Shown here piece after piece: positions 22,231 through 31,487 of a stretch of DNA of 39,495 nt. The stretch comes from Deltaproteobacteria bacterium. GTDB lineage: Bacteria > Myxococcota_A > Polyangia > Polyangiales > Polyangiaceae. Numbering within the stretch: position 1 is the first letter of the stretch; every line of letters begins with the position of its first letter. The DNA lies in the NCBI GenBank assembly GCA_016875405.1, contig VGRJ01000035.1:1-39495 (forward strand). Reading direction: 5' to 3'. The position numbers and the translations under genes were made by a program. The notes beneath the pieces are model-generated. The model was not told the DNA's origin. It saw only the letters and a program-made list of their open reading frames with translations, and ran no database searches.

Positions 22231-23654
22231 AGGAGCCTGCGAATCCAGCCCTCTTTCGACTCGGTGTACGGCGGGTAGAGGATCGGCGGGTCGAGGCTCG
22301 TCGGCTTCTTCAGCACCGCCTTGCGGTGGCTGAACGTCTCGAACGAGTGCTTGCCGTGATACGCGCCCATGCCGCTCTCACCGACGCCGCCGAAGGGCAG
22401 GCCGGGCACCGCGAAGTGGAGCGTGCAGTGGTTGACGACCGCACCTCCCGAGCTCGTCCGCGAGAGCACCTCGTCCTGCACGGCGGTGTCGGACGCGTAC
22501 ACGTAGAGGGCGAGAGGCTTCGGTCGCGCGTTCACGAAGCGGACGGCTTCGTCGATCGTCCTCACCTTGAGCACCGGCAGGATCGGCCCAAAAATCTCGC
22601 CCTCCATGATCGGCGACTCGGGCGGCACGTCCTTCAGGATGGTGGGCGCGAGGTAGCGCTCGGCCTCATCGGCCTCGCCGCCGACGGCGACTGCGCCGCT
22701 GCCCGGCAAGAGCTTCATCAGCCGCTGGTGGTGCCGCGCGTTCACGATGCGCGCATAATCGGGGCTCGTCTTCGGATCGTCGCCGTAGAAGCCCCGGACG
22801 GTCGCGGCGAAGAGCTCGAGCACGCGGTCGTGGACGTCCTCGTGCACCAGCAGGTAGTCAGGCGCGATGCAGGTCTGTCCGGCGTTGAAGAACTTCGCCC
22901 AGGCGATCCGCTTCACCGCGATCTCGAGGTCCGCCGAGCGATCGACGATGCAGGGGCTCTTGCCACCGAGCTCGAGCGTCACCGGCGTCAGGTGCTCGGC
23001 CGCGGCGCGCATGACGATGCGCCCGACCGTGCCGTTCCCGGTGTAGAGGATGTGGTCGAAGCGCTCGGCGAGCAGGGCCGTCGTCTCGGGGACGCCGCCC
23101 TCGATCACCGCCACGCAATCGGTATCGAGGTACTCGGGCACGAGCTTGGCCACGAGCTTCGAGGTCTCGGGCGCGACCTCGGAGGGCTTCATCACCACAC
23201 AGTTCCCCGCGGCGATGGCGCCAACGAGGCCGCCCAAGAGCAGCTGGAGCGGGTAGTTCCATGGGCCGATGATGAGCACGACGCCGAGCGGCTCGCGCTG
23301 AATCGCAGAGGAGCCTGGCTGCGTCACGAGCGGCGTCGAGACGCGCTCGGGCTTCATCCACGACCGGAGGTGCTTCTTCGTGTGCTTCACCTCGCCGGTG
23401 ATGAAGGCGATCTCGGCTGAAAACGCTTCGATCGCCGGCTTGCCGACGTCGGCGTGAAGCGCGGCGAGGATCTCGCCCTCGTGCTCGGTGACGAGCCGCG
23501 CGAGCGCGTCGAGTTGGGCCACGCGCCACGCGTACGAGCGCGTACGTCCAGCCTCGAAGGCGCGACGCAGCCCCGCGACGGCCTCCGCCACGTCGAGCGC
23601 CGCTGCGCGCGCTCTCGCCATCCCGTCCCCGTTGATGCCCACCTGTGCGTGCAT
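22227..23654 (-). CDS. aldehyde dehydrogenase, class 3 (ALDH3-like)
   Basis: A 475-residue NAD(P)-dependent aldehyde dehydrogenase that oxidises an aldehyde to the acid. Motifs: IGPWNYPLQL (cofactor), MKPSEVAPETS, YTGNGTVGR (Rossmann), LELGGKSP with general base E228, and FNAGQTCIAPDY with nucleophile C262. PFGGVGESGMGAYHG and FSHRKAVL near the C-terminus are typical of the ALDH3/coniferyl- or fatty-aldehyde group. Length is normal. The start is ATG 23654, 65 bp from the divergent lipoprotein gene at 23720. The coupled downstream gene is the coiled-coil protein. The hydrophobic C-terminal helix of vertebrate fatty ALDH is absent, so it should be soluble. Confidence 0.92.
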   Translation of the reverse strand: MHAQVGINGDGMARARAAALDVAEAVAGLRRAFEAGRTRSYAWRVAQLDALARLVTEHEGEILAALHADVGKPAIEAFSAEIAFITGEVKHTKKHLRSWMKPERVSTPLVTQPGSSAIQREPLGVVLIIGPWNYPLQLLLGGLVGAIAAGNCVVMKPSEVAPETSKLVAKLVPEYLDTDCVAVIEGGVPETTALLAERFDHILYTGNGTVGRIVMRAAAEHLTPVTLELGGKSPCIVDRSADLEIAVKRIAWAKFFNAGQTCIAPDYLLVHEDVHDRVLELFAATVRGFYGDDPKTSPDYARIVNARHHQRLMKLLPGSGAVAVGGEADEAERYLAPTILKDVPPESPIMEGEIFGPILPVLKVRTIDEAVRFVNARPKPLALYVYASDTAVQDEVLSRTSSGGAVVNHCTLHFAVPGLPFGGVGESGMGAYHGKHSFETFSHRKAVLKKPTSLDPPILYPPYTESKEGWIRRLL

Positions 23655-23719
23655 GGCTATCCTGACTGTTCCTCTCGGTGGCTAAGCGATAGCATGGATG
23701 TTATCGAGGCGACCCGACG

Positions 23720-25387
23720 ATGACTCTACGAACACTCGCACTCAGGTCCATCTGGTTGGTGCCGGCGCTCGCGGTGCTGTGGCTCGGCTGCGGCTCTGGC
23801 CGCGAGGACGACTCGAAGCCGAAGCCGCTCACCTCGGCGGCGTCGTCCTCGTCGAGCAGCTCGAGCTCGTCGTCGTCGGGCACGAACGGGAGCGGCGCGG
23901 GCCTCCCGGAGTGCGACGGCTCTGGCGGCGCCGGAGGCGGCGAGGTGCAACCTGGCTCGTCGCTCGGCCTGCGCACGGAGCCGCGCGGCGACGACGACGC
24001 CGTGATCAAGGCCTTGGGAGGGACGCCGTTCCCGGACGCAGACCCCGATCACGCCGCGAAGAACGCCTACCTGCGCGTCGAGCTCGGCATTGGCGCCGAG
24101 GCCGGCAAGACGACAAATCTCAGCCTCGACCAGCAGTTCCGCTCGCTCTCGGACGACGACTGGCCGACCTCGTACGACGCATGGACCGTCGGCAACAAGC
24201 GCAAGCTCGTGCTGTCGGTCGCCCCGCGCGACAAGCAGGGCGAAGGAGTGTCGTTCTGCGAGCTCGCCTCGACCACGAACTTCGACGGCGCGGTCAGCGC
24301 GGCGGCCGCTCGGCTGAGGCTCTTCGTCGACGACAACGTGTCCGAGGAGCTGTTCCTCGCGTGGGGTCACGAGCCGCTCTACCCGGATCCTCGCCCGCGC
24401 CTCGTCGCAAAGAATGGCGTGACCTTCAACGGCACGCCCAACAAAATCGTGGTCGAGACGCGCCAAGGCGTCGGCGTAGTCTGCGCCTTCCCGAAGGGCA
24501 CCGAGCTCATCTTCACCGCGCCGGACGGGCTCTCCGAGGTGAAGACGATCGCCTTCGAGGAGGCCAAAGTCGGCGACTACGACATCTACGTCAACGCCTC
24601 GTTCGGCAAGGTCGAGCCTGGTTGGACGCTCCGCTACCAGACGCCGGAGGAGGTCGCAGCGAGCTACATCGCCTCCTTCAAAAAGACCCGCGCCGCGATG
24701 ACTCAGGCGTGGGGCTCCTGGTCGGGCAAGTCGAAGGTCCGCTTCACCTGGATCGTGCCGTACGATCTCGGCTCGAGCCTCGACGCGCTCTACCCCGGTG
24801 ATGACCAGGTGGACGTGGTGGGCGTTGAGGCGATGAACCCGTGGGGCAGCGCGCCTGGAGCTCCCTGGCGCGAGCTCGGGGACATGGTGCTCGGCGCGCG
24901 CACGTTCGCCGCGAAGCATGGCGCGAAGCCGGTGCTCGTCACCGCGACGGGCTCGCTCGACGGCGTCGTGGTCCGGACGACCGCACCCGCAGCGGCGGGT
25001 GACAAGGCCGGGGTCGCGGTGCAGGCGCTGCCCGAGGCCGCACCTGTCGGGACCGAGGTCTTCTTCTTCGACGGGCTTGGCAAGCCAGTCGCCAAGGGCA
25101 CGGTGGGGACGCTCGCCGTCGCGGGGATGAAACTGCTCGCGCTCGACACGCTCGACGCGCCTGTCCCCACCGACTCGTTCGCGCTCGTCCGTGTGACGTC
25201 GCGAAACAAGTCGCTCTGGATCCAGAACGCGCGCACCTTCCTCGAGCAGTGCGCCCCCGACGTGAAGGGCGTGATCTGGCGCACCGGGTTCCCGTTTGGC
25301 TACTGGCTCGATCAGGGGCCGGACGCGGCGCCCGACGTGCTGGACGCGTTTCGCTCGTGGGCCATCGACCCCTACTTCGGCGGCTGA
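23720..25387 (+). CDS. GH26-like lipoprotein with two inserted beta domains, probable pseudoenzyme
   Basis: A 555-residue lipoprotein: lipobox WLGC (Cys24), then a linker with 12 consecutive Ser (S42-S53). The rest follows the beta-mannanase-like GH26 barrel: LFLAWGHEPLYPD keeps the acid/base HE pair (E218), RFTWIVPYDLG, VDVVGVEAMNPWG, and KGVIWRTGFPFGYW near the end. In GH26 enzymes the nucleophile sits in an A-E-T-G-S-like motif after KPV; here KPVLVTATGS has Ala409 at that place. Two stretches (about 240-306 and 413-495) interrupt the barrel and resemble each other (FPKGTELIF / APVGTEVFF followed by two further strands), a small beta repeat also common in phage tail and surface proteins. 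It is therefore probably a carbohydrate-binding or inactive surface protein. The start follows a 65-bp divergent spacer. Confidence 0.72.
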   Translation: MTLRTLALRSIWLVPALAVLWLGCGSGREDDSKPKPLTSAASSSSSSSSSSSSGTNGSGAGLPECDGSGGAGGGEVQPGSSLGLRTEPRGDDDAVIKALGGTPFPDADPDHAAKNAYLRVELGIGAEAGKTTNLSLDQQFRSLSDDDWPTSYDAWTVGNKRKLVLSVAPRDKQGEGVSFCELASTTNFDGAVSAAAARLRLFVDDNVSEELFLAWGHEPLYPDPRPRLVAKNGVTFNGTPNKIVVETRQGVGVVCAFPKGTELIFTAPDGLSEVKTIAFEEAKVGDYDIYVNASFGKVEPGWTLRYQTPEEVAASYIASFKKTRAAMTQAWGSWSGKSKVRFTWIVPYDLGSSLDALYPGDDQVDVVGVEAMNPWGSAPGAPWRELGDMVLGARTFAAKHGAKPVLVTATGSLDGVVVRTTAPAAAGDKAGVAVQALPEAAPVGTEVFFFDGLGKPVAKGTVGTLAVAGMKLLALDTLDAPVPTDSFALVRVTSRNKSLWIQNARTFLEQCAPDVKGVIWRTGFPFGYWLDQGPDAAPDVLDAFRSWAIDPYFGG

Positions 25388-25410
25388 CCCGCTCGACGTC
25401 GCGACCCACA

Positions 25411-26105
25411 TCACGCCGGCGTCGTCTCGCCGACCGCCCTCGGGGCAGCACGGGCGGCCTTCGCCCCGTCGCGCTCGAGCGAAGACACGGGGACTAGAGC
25501 AGCTCGCGCGTGCTTGTGTGGACGGAGTAATCGGTCGCATTCTCCACGATCTGTAAGGCGCGGAGCAGCGGGAGGGACGGCGCGAAGGCGAAGGCGAAGG
25601 CGAAGGCGAGCCCGCCCAGAATGCTGACCAGCGGCAACGCGAGCAAGTCGCTCCGAGCGCCGAACCGCCCGACGAGGCGCGCGGTGACGCCCACCTGCAA
25701 GGCCAGGGTGAGCAGGTTCGGGACGAGCATGTAGCGCGCGTCGAACGCATGCACGTCTGCGGCCGGACGCAAGGCCCCCGCGACGGCCTTGTCGAGCGCC
25801 CACTCGTTCGCGGTGTTGACGAGGTTCACGAAGAGCGACATCGCCGCAATTCCAAACAAGCAAGGCGAGCCCAAGACGAGCGACGTCGGAGCTCGGACAC
25901 GCGCCCGCGGGCCTCGAGGTCCCAGCCGGGCGTTGAAGAGCGAGCGGCTCGCGAGCCACGCGCACCCGAGCCAGAACGCCGCGATGCCGAAGAGGCCGCA
26001 CGCTCCTCGGGGCGGACCCGCGACCCGAGCCCCCGCCCCCGAACGATCGACGCGACCGAGTGGCTTCGGCGCGACGTCGCGGACGTCTCCCCTCGAGCGC
26101 GTTCG
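25411..26105 (-). pseudogene. remnant of an Npt1/Npt2-type nucleotide (ATP/ADP) transporter
   Basis: The reading frame 25494-26105 encodes hydrophobic segments with family-like stretches: [36 protein letters not shown], and IVENATDYSVHTSTREL, the E-N-A-T-D-Y signature of Npt1/Npt2 ATP/ADP antiporters. It stops right after TRELL, but the next frame (25411-25496) continues plausibly as LVPVSSLERDGAKAA, so a one-base shift is likely. The 5' part is degenerate, begins without a start codon and covers only about half of the family length (400-500 residues). The longest stretch with a usable start (TTG 25874) would make 126 residues. Decayed or truncated gene; a sequencing error is less likely because the N-terminal half is missing too. 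Confidence 0.65.
25582..25610. repeat. GCGAAG hexanucleotide repeat
   Basis: About 4.8 tandem copies of a 6-bp unit within the transporter remnant, read on the minus strand as alternating Phe-Ala in a membrane segment. It probably grew by slippage; the number of units keeps the frame. Confidence 0.85.
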
Positions 26106-26207
26106 TCACCGTCGGCGACGTTGCACATGCCGAACCACGCGGCTGACGCTTTGGGCGGGAGGCCCGTTTTGCTGGCGGTTCACGTCACGGGACGATACCG
26201 TGGCGCC

Positions 26208-29200
26208 ATGCTTCGGCGCCCTCTCTTCGGTCTCGGTGGCGTGGTGTGCGCGGTGTGGCTGGCGGCCACGGCGGCGGCCTGCGGCAGCGACGACACGGCT
26301 CCCGACGCGGCCTGCGGTGATGGCAAGGTCGAGGCCGGCGAGACCTGCGACGACGGCAACACCCTCGACGGCGACGGCTGCTCGAAGGCCTGCGCGACCG
26401 AAGGCGCGGGCGGCGTCTGCGGCAACGGCAAGGTCGAGGCCGGCGAGACCTGCGACGACGGCAACACCCTCGACGGCGACGGCTGCTCGAAGAGCTGCGC
26501 GAAGGAGGAACCCTCGGAGGACTGCGGCGACGGCAAGCTCGATCCCGGCGAAGCGTGCGACGACGGCAACACCACGAACGGGGATGGCTGCGAGAGCGAC
26601 TGCTCCGAGACCTTGAACGAGACCGTGTGCGCAAAGCTGCCGCCGCTCGCGTCCGGCACCTGCGAGGTGACCCCCGGCGACGCCCAGGGCATGCTGCTCA
26701 CCGGTGACGTGCTCCTCCCAAGCACCGTGCTCAAGGGTGGCCAGGTCGTCGTCGACGCCAATGGCAAGATCGCGTGCGTCGGTTGCGACTGCACCGCGAA
26801 GGCGAGCGGCATGGCGCGCGTCACGTGCCCCGAGGCCGTGATCACGCCGTCGCTCATCAACAGCCACGATCACGTCACGTTCCAGTCGCCGCCGGGCGTC
26901 GACTCGGGCGAGCGCTACGAACACCGACACGAGTGGCGCGCAGGCAAGAACGGCCACACCAAGCTCCCCGCCGGGAACACCGCGGGCAAGGCGCTCGTCC
27001 AGTACTCCGAGCTCCGGCACCTCATAGGCGGCGCGACCTCGACCGTCGGCTCGGGCGGTACGAGCGGCCTCGTGCGAAACCTCGATCGCGCCGACGATCT
27101 GATGGGTCAGCTCGGGCAGCCGAAGATCTACTACCAGACGTTCCCGCTCGGCGACTCGGACGCCAAGATGCTGACCCAGGGCTGCGGCTACGCGTTCAAA
27201 GACACGGCCGACAGCATCTCGATGGAGGAGGCCTACTACCCCCACGTCTCGGAGGGGATCTCGGCCGCCGCACGCAACGAGTTCTTGTGCGCGAGCACCA
27301 ACGAGGGAGGAGGGCAGGACCTCGCCGAACCACAGAGCGCCTTCATCCACTCGATCGGCCTTCGCCCCGACGACTACGGCTTGATGGCGTCCGAGAAGGT
27401 CACGCTCATTTGGTCACCGCGCTCGAACATCCGGCTCTACGGGGACACGGCTCAGGTGACCACCGCGGCGCGCCTCGGCGTGCCGATCGCGCTCGGCACC
27501 GACTGGCTGCAGAGCGGCTCGATGAACATGCTCCGGGAGCTCCGCTGCGCCGACGAGCTCAACGAGAAGCACTACGGCGGCTACTTCAGCGCGCGCGATC
27601 TGTGGCGCATGGCCACCGACTGGGCGGCGAAGGCCGCCAAGATGGACGACGTCATCGGCGTGCTCGAGGAGGGCAAGGTCGCGGACATCGCGATCTTCTC
27701 CGCGAAGAAGAACCCAACGTACCGCGCGGTCGTCGCGGGCGAGGTCGAGGACGTCGCGCTCGTCATGCGAAGCGGCAAGGTGCTCTACGGTGACGACGCC
27801 GTGGTGACCGGCCTCGGCGCCCAGGGCTGCGACACGCTCGACGTCTGCGGAACCGCGAAGCGAGCCTGCATCGCCGACGAGTTCCTCGTCGACCTCGCGG
27901 GACTCCAAGCCGAGGTCGGCCCGGACGCCTACCCGCTCTTCTTCTGCGGCGGCACGACGCCGAAGAACGAGCCGAGCTGCGCACCATCGCGCCCGGACAG
28001 CGTGAATGGGTCCACCACCTACACCGGCGTGTCCTCACCGAGCGACTCGGACGGGGATGGCCTCGCGAACGACGCCGACAACTGCCCCACCGTGTTCAAC
28101 CCCGTCCGTCCGATGGACGACGGCAAGCAGGCGGACTTCGACGCCGATGGCGCCGGTGACCCTTGCGATGTCTGCCCGCTCGAGGCCAACGTGAAGGACT
28201 GCGCGCCGCCGAACCCTGACGACATCGACGCGGACGGCGTCGTCGATGGGAGCGACAACTGCCCAGGCGTCAAGAACGCGGACCAGGCCGATGAAGACAT
28301 GGACGGGAAGGGCGACGTCTGCGACGCGTGCCCGTCGACGCCGAACACTGGAGCGCTGGCTTGCCCGGTCAGCATCTACGACGTGAAGAAGGGCGTCGTC
28401 ATGGCCGGCGCCAAGGTCGGTGTCCAGAACGCGCTCGTCACCGCGTGCGCCGAGGGCAAGGGCTATTTCCTCCAGACCGTAGATGGCGACGTCGGGTATC
28501 AGGGCGTCGAAGACTCGGCCGTCTACGTGTTCGACCCGATGGTCGCCTGCGGCACCACCGTCTCGGCAGGTGATCGCGTCGACGTGAACCCCGCGACGGT
28601 GAGCCTCTACAAGGGGCAGACCCAGCTCGGCGGCGCGAAGCTCGTGACGCTGAGCAGCGGCAATTCGCTGCCTCCCGCCGTCGTCCTCACCCCGAGCGAC
28701 GCCGCGACGAAGCTCGCCTACGAGGCGCAGCTCGTCCGGGTAGAGAACGTGACCGTCGAGGACGTGTCCGTGAAGCCGAACGTGATCGTGACGGGTCCGC
28801 TCACCGTCTCGACGTTCCTGTTCACGCCGGCGTACTTCCCGGTCGTCGGGGAGACCTACCTCGGGCTGCAGGGCATGCTCACGGTCTTTGATGCCGAGCG
28901 GCGCGTCGCCCCGCGAAGCGAGGCCGACCTCTCGCTCGGACCGCCGGTCCTCGTGTCGCTCGGGCCGACGCCGACGTTCGCGTCGAAGGGCGGGGTCTCC
29001 GTCGACACGTTCCCGACAGCGCTCCTCGTGACGCTCTCGCGCGCCCCGGTGAGCGACGTGGTCGTCGACCTCGCGTCGAGCGACGCGGCGATCCTCGCGC
29101 TCGGCGGCATGGGCTCGACGAAGATCACCGTCCCTGCGGGGAGCGCGACGGCGAAGGTCCTCGTCGACGCGAAGGCGCTTGGACCGGTGACGCTGACGGC

Positions 29201-30101
29201 GACGCGGGACGGGGTCATGAAGACGGCCAGCGTCTCGGTCATCGACGACACGCTGCCGCGCAACGTGGTCGCGATCACCCCGTCGACGGCGGTGGTGAGC
29301 CCCGGTGGCAAGCTCGACCTGACGGTGTCGCTCGACATCCCTGCGCCGACGGGCTCGGGGTCGATGGTGACGCTGGCGCTCTCGCCCGGGATGTTCGCGA
29401 GCGTCCCGGCCTCGCTGCTCGTCCCGGCGAACGCGCTCTCGGCGAAGGTCGTCTTCACCGCGACGCAGAACCCGGGGCTCGAAATGCTGAAGGCGACCCT
29501 CGGCGCGAGCATGGCGACCGCCTCGATCGAGGTGAAGATCTTGAGCGGCCTCGTCGTGAACGAGGTCGACTACGACAACGTCGGCACCGACCTGGGCGAG
29601 TACATCGAGGTCTTCAACGGCAGCGGCGCTCCGTTCGACCTCACGGGGCACGCCGTCGTGCTCGTGAACGGCTCGACCAACACCGAATACAAGCGCTACG
29701 ACCTCGGGCCGATCGGCATCCTCCCCGCCGGCGCGTACGTTGTCCTCGGCTCGGACGCGGCGCTCGCCACGGTGCCGATGGGGACGAAGACGATCTCGTT
29801 CGGGGCGAAGCAGGACTACATCCAGAACGGCGGGGCGGACGCGGTGGGCATCATCGACACGACAAAGAACATCCTCGTCGATGCGCTCTCGTACGAGGGT
29901 TCGGTGACGATGGCGAAGCTGACGGGCTTCGCGGCCCCGGTGAGCTTCGTCGAGGGGAACCCGCTCGCCACGTCGAAGGCCGACAGCACCTCGGTGCTCG
30001 GTGCTCTGTGCCGCATCCCGAACGGGCTCGACATCAACGACGCCGCGACCGACTGGCGCTTCTGCAAGACGCTCACGCCGGGCGCCACCAACGTGGAGTG
30101 A
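26208..30101 (+). CDS. mosaic lipoprotein: DUF4215 repeats, amidohydrolase, TSP3 repeats, Ig-like, lamin-tail domain
   Basis: A 1297-residue surface lipoprotein (lipobox AAAC, Cys25). Three DUF4215/Myxococcus Cys-rich repeats (about 36-135; [16 protein letters not shown]) come first. A metal-dependent amidohydrolase follows (about 155-535) with [11 protein letters not shown] (HxH), [15 protein letters not shown] and GTDW as metal ligands, and VADIAIFS near its end as in the TIM-barrel superfamily. Thrombospondin type-3-like Asp-rich calcium repeats (about 609-708; [15 protein letters not shown]) are next, then two or more beta-sandwich domains (about 715-1110), and a lamin-tail domain (about 1112-1245; [20 protein letters not shown]). 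All metal ligands seem present, so the enzyme may be active outside the cell. I start at ATG 26208, just before the signal peptide; the longer open frame upstream is not coding-like. The substrate is unknown. Confidence 0.88.
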   Translation: MLRRPLFGLGGVVCAVWLAATAAACGSDDTAPDAACGDGKVEAGETCDDGNTLDGDGCSKACATEGAGGVCGNGKVEAGETCDDGNTLDGDGCSKSCAKEEPSEDCGDGKLDPGEACDDGNTTNGDGCESDCSETLNETVCAKLPPLASGTCEVTPGDAQGMLLTGDVLLPSTVLKGGQVVVDANGKIACVGCDCTAKASGMARVTCPEAVITPSLINSHDHVTFQSPPGVDSGERYEHRHEWRAGKNGHTKLPAGNTAGKALVQYSELRHLIGGATSTVGSGGTSGLVRNLDRADDLMGQLGQPKIYYQTFPLGDSDAKMLTQGCGYAFKDTADSISMEEAYYPHVSEGISAAARNEFLCASTNEGGGQDLAEPQSAFIHSIGLRPDDYGLMASEKVTLIWSPRSNIRLYGDTAQVTTAARLGVPIALGTDWLQSGSMNMLRELRCADELNEKHYGGYFSARDLWRMATDWAAKAAKMDDVIGVLEEGKVADIAIFSAKKNPTYRAVVAGEVEDVALVMRSGKVLYGDDAVVTGLGAQGCDTLDVCGTAKRACIADEFLVDLAGLQAEVGPDAYPLFFCGGTTPKNEPSCAPSRPDSVNGSTTYTGVSSPSDSDGDGLANDADNCPTVFNPVRPMDDGKQADFDADGAGDPCDVCPLEANVKDCAPPNPDDIDADGVVDGSDNCPGVKNADQADEDMDGKGDVCDACPSTPNTGALACPVSIYDVKKGVVMAGAKVGVQNALVTACAEGKGYFLQTVDGDVGYQGVEDSAVYVFDPMVACGTTVSAGDRVDVNPATVSLYKGQTQLGGAKLVTLSSGNSLPPAVVLTPSDAATKLAYEAQLVRVENVTVEDVSVKPNVIVTGPLTVSTFLFTPAYFPVVGETYLGLQGMLTVFDAERRVAPRSEADLSLGPPVLVSLGPTPTFASKGGVSVDTFPTALLVTLSRAPVSDVVVDLASSDAAILALGGMGSTKITVPAGSATAKVLVDAKALGPVTLTATRDGVMKTASVSVIDDTLPRNVVAITPSTAVVSPGGKLDLTVSLDIPAPTGSGSMVTLALSPGMFASVPASLLVPANALSAKVVFTATQNPGLEMLKATLGASMATASIEVKILSGLVVNEVDYDNVGTDLGEYIEVFNGSGAPFDLTGHAVVLVNGSTNTEYKRYDLGPIGILPAGAYVVLGSDAALATVPMGTKTISFGAKQDYIQNGGADAVGIIDTTKNILVDALSYEGSVTMAKLTGFAAPVSFVEGNPLATSKADSTSVLGALCRIPNGLDINDAATDWRFCKTLTPGATNVE
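26322..26492 (+). repeat. two exact 66-bp copies inside the DUF4215 region
   Basis: Bases 26322-26387 and 26427-26492 are identical over 66 bp, synonymous positions included, and 39 bases apart. A third, diverged copy follows at about 26527-26592. Identity at the DNA level means recent duplication or gene conversion between the protein repeats. Confidence 0.9.
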
Positions 30102-30132
30102 CGCGGGGGCTCGTCGCGATCTCGTCGGGCGC

Positions 30133-31395
30133 TCAGTTCGACGAGATCGCGTGGCAGAAGGCCTTGTGGCCCAACCCGAACAGGCGCTTGTAGCCACAGA
30201 GCCGTCGCGCCTCCGCGACCTTGGCCGGTCGCCGATCCTGCAGCGCCTCGACCGCGAGTCTCTCGGCGCGCTCGGCGATCGCGAGCTTCGTGTCCTTCGG
30301 GATGGCGTCTTTGTTGGCGTCGATCGCCGCTTTGGCGCTCGGCGACAGGTCCTCGTGCGAGGCCCAGTGCTGCGACTGCACGACCGCTCGCCGGAACGCG
30401 GCCTTCATGGCGACGAGCCCGTCGGTGTCGGCGCAAGGAAACTTGGGCTCACTCGGTCCGAGGTCGTCGTGCTCGAGCTTGCCGCTCGCGATCCGCTCGG
30501 CGAACGCGAAGAGCTTTGGCGGCACGCTGCTCGCGGGGGGCGGGGCCTTGCCTGCCTTCACCGCGTCGGCCACCGAAGCGCACTCGCGCGCGTCGGCCTC
30601 CTTCTTCGCGCGCTCGGCCTCCTCGCGGGCTTTGACCTCGCGTCGTGTCTCGCACTCGCGCTTGCGGCCTTCGATGCTCTTCTGCTGGTCGGGCATCGCG
30701 CGGGCGAGGTCGCTCGCCTCGATGGTGAAGACCGCGCACGGGTCCTCAGCCCCGATCTGCGCGCCGACGCGACGCCGCGCGGCCTCGTTTTGCTGCCAGA
30801 CATAGAGCCCGACGCCGACCGCGGCGAGGACCGCGAGGCCGCCGACCGCGCGACGCAGCGCGCGCCTGCGTAAGGCGTCAGAGAGGATTCGATCGTCGTC
30901 GAGCTTGGTCCCCGTCTCGAGGACCAACGCCTGCCAGTCGCGCATGAGGTGCGACATCTCGTAGAGCGCCATGCGAAGCTCGGGGTTCGCGTTGGCCATC
31001 GTCGCGAGCCGCATCAAGCTGTCCGACAAGACCGGCAGGCTCTTCTTCTCCGTGAGGTTCGCGAGATCGCCGGTACGCTTCGACTCGACGGGGTGATCGT
31101 CCCAGGCGTCCACGGCGAGGCGCTGGTGCGCGTCGAGCTTGCGCGCGAGCTCCACGAAGCGCTCGAGCGGCACGACCTTCGACACGTCCGCAGCGCGAAC
31201 TCCGGCGCCTTGGGCGGCGGCCTCGATGCCGGCGTCGAGCTGCTTCAACAGGTTCTGGGCCGCGAGCTCACGGAGCCCTGAGGTGATGAGGCGCCCCATC
31301 AAGCTCACGTTGGCGAAATTCAACGGAGCGAGGGCTGGCTTGAGGAAGTGGGGGCCGATGCTCATGGCACCGCTCGGGTCCTTTCGAGAGTCCAT
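30133..31395 (-). CDS. single-pass membrane protein with charged coiled-coil tail, unknown function
   Basis: A 420-residue protein. A helical N-terminal cytosolic part (1-180) precedes one membrane segment (about 183-200, GGLAVLAAVGVGLYVW). After it comes a Lys/Glu/Arg-rich helix (about 238-280; REVKAREEAERAKKEADARE) and a C-terminal domain with six scattered Cys (DPCAVF, RECET, RECASV, FPCADT, RLCGY, FCHAI). No family recognised. ATG 31395 has little ribosome site; ATG 31365 is an alternative with AAAGGA rather far upstream. It converges on the mosaic lipoprotein gene (31 bp apart) and diverges from the S1-domain gene. Confidence 0.7.
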   Translation of the reverse strand: MDSRKDPSGAMSIGPHFLKPALAPLNFANVSLMGRLITSGLRELAAQNLLKQLDAGIEAAAQGAGVRAADVSKVVPLERFVELARKLDAHQRLAVDAWDDHPVESKRTGDLANLTEKKSLPVLSDSLMRLATMANANPELRMALYEMSHLMRDWQALVLETGTKLDDDRILSDALRRRALRRAVGGLAVLAAVGVGLYVWQQNEAARRRVGAQIGAEDPCAVFTIEASDLARAMPDQQKSIEGRKRECETRREVKAREEAERAKKEADARECASVADAVKAGKAPPPASSVPPKLFAFAERIASGKLEHDDLGPSEPKFPCADTDGLVAMKAAFRRAVVQSQHWASHEDLSPSAKAAIDANKDAIPKDTKLAIAERAERLAVEALQDRRPAKVAEARRLCGYKRLFGLGHKAFCHAISSN

Positions 31396-31487
31396 CTAGC
31401 AGCGAGGACGGGCAGGGGGAAAGCCCCAACCGGTGGCCCAGGGACGGATTGGTGCGACGTCCGGCGCTTGGTGCTAGGGTCGCCGAC

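Noticed and set aside
26208-30101. Long open frames on the opposite strand of the mosaic lipoprotein gene (e.g. 28035-30197)
   Set aside because: They are shadows of a high-GC gene; their composition is Arg/Asp/His-rich with no recognisable motif, while the plus frame has clear domains.
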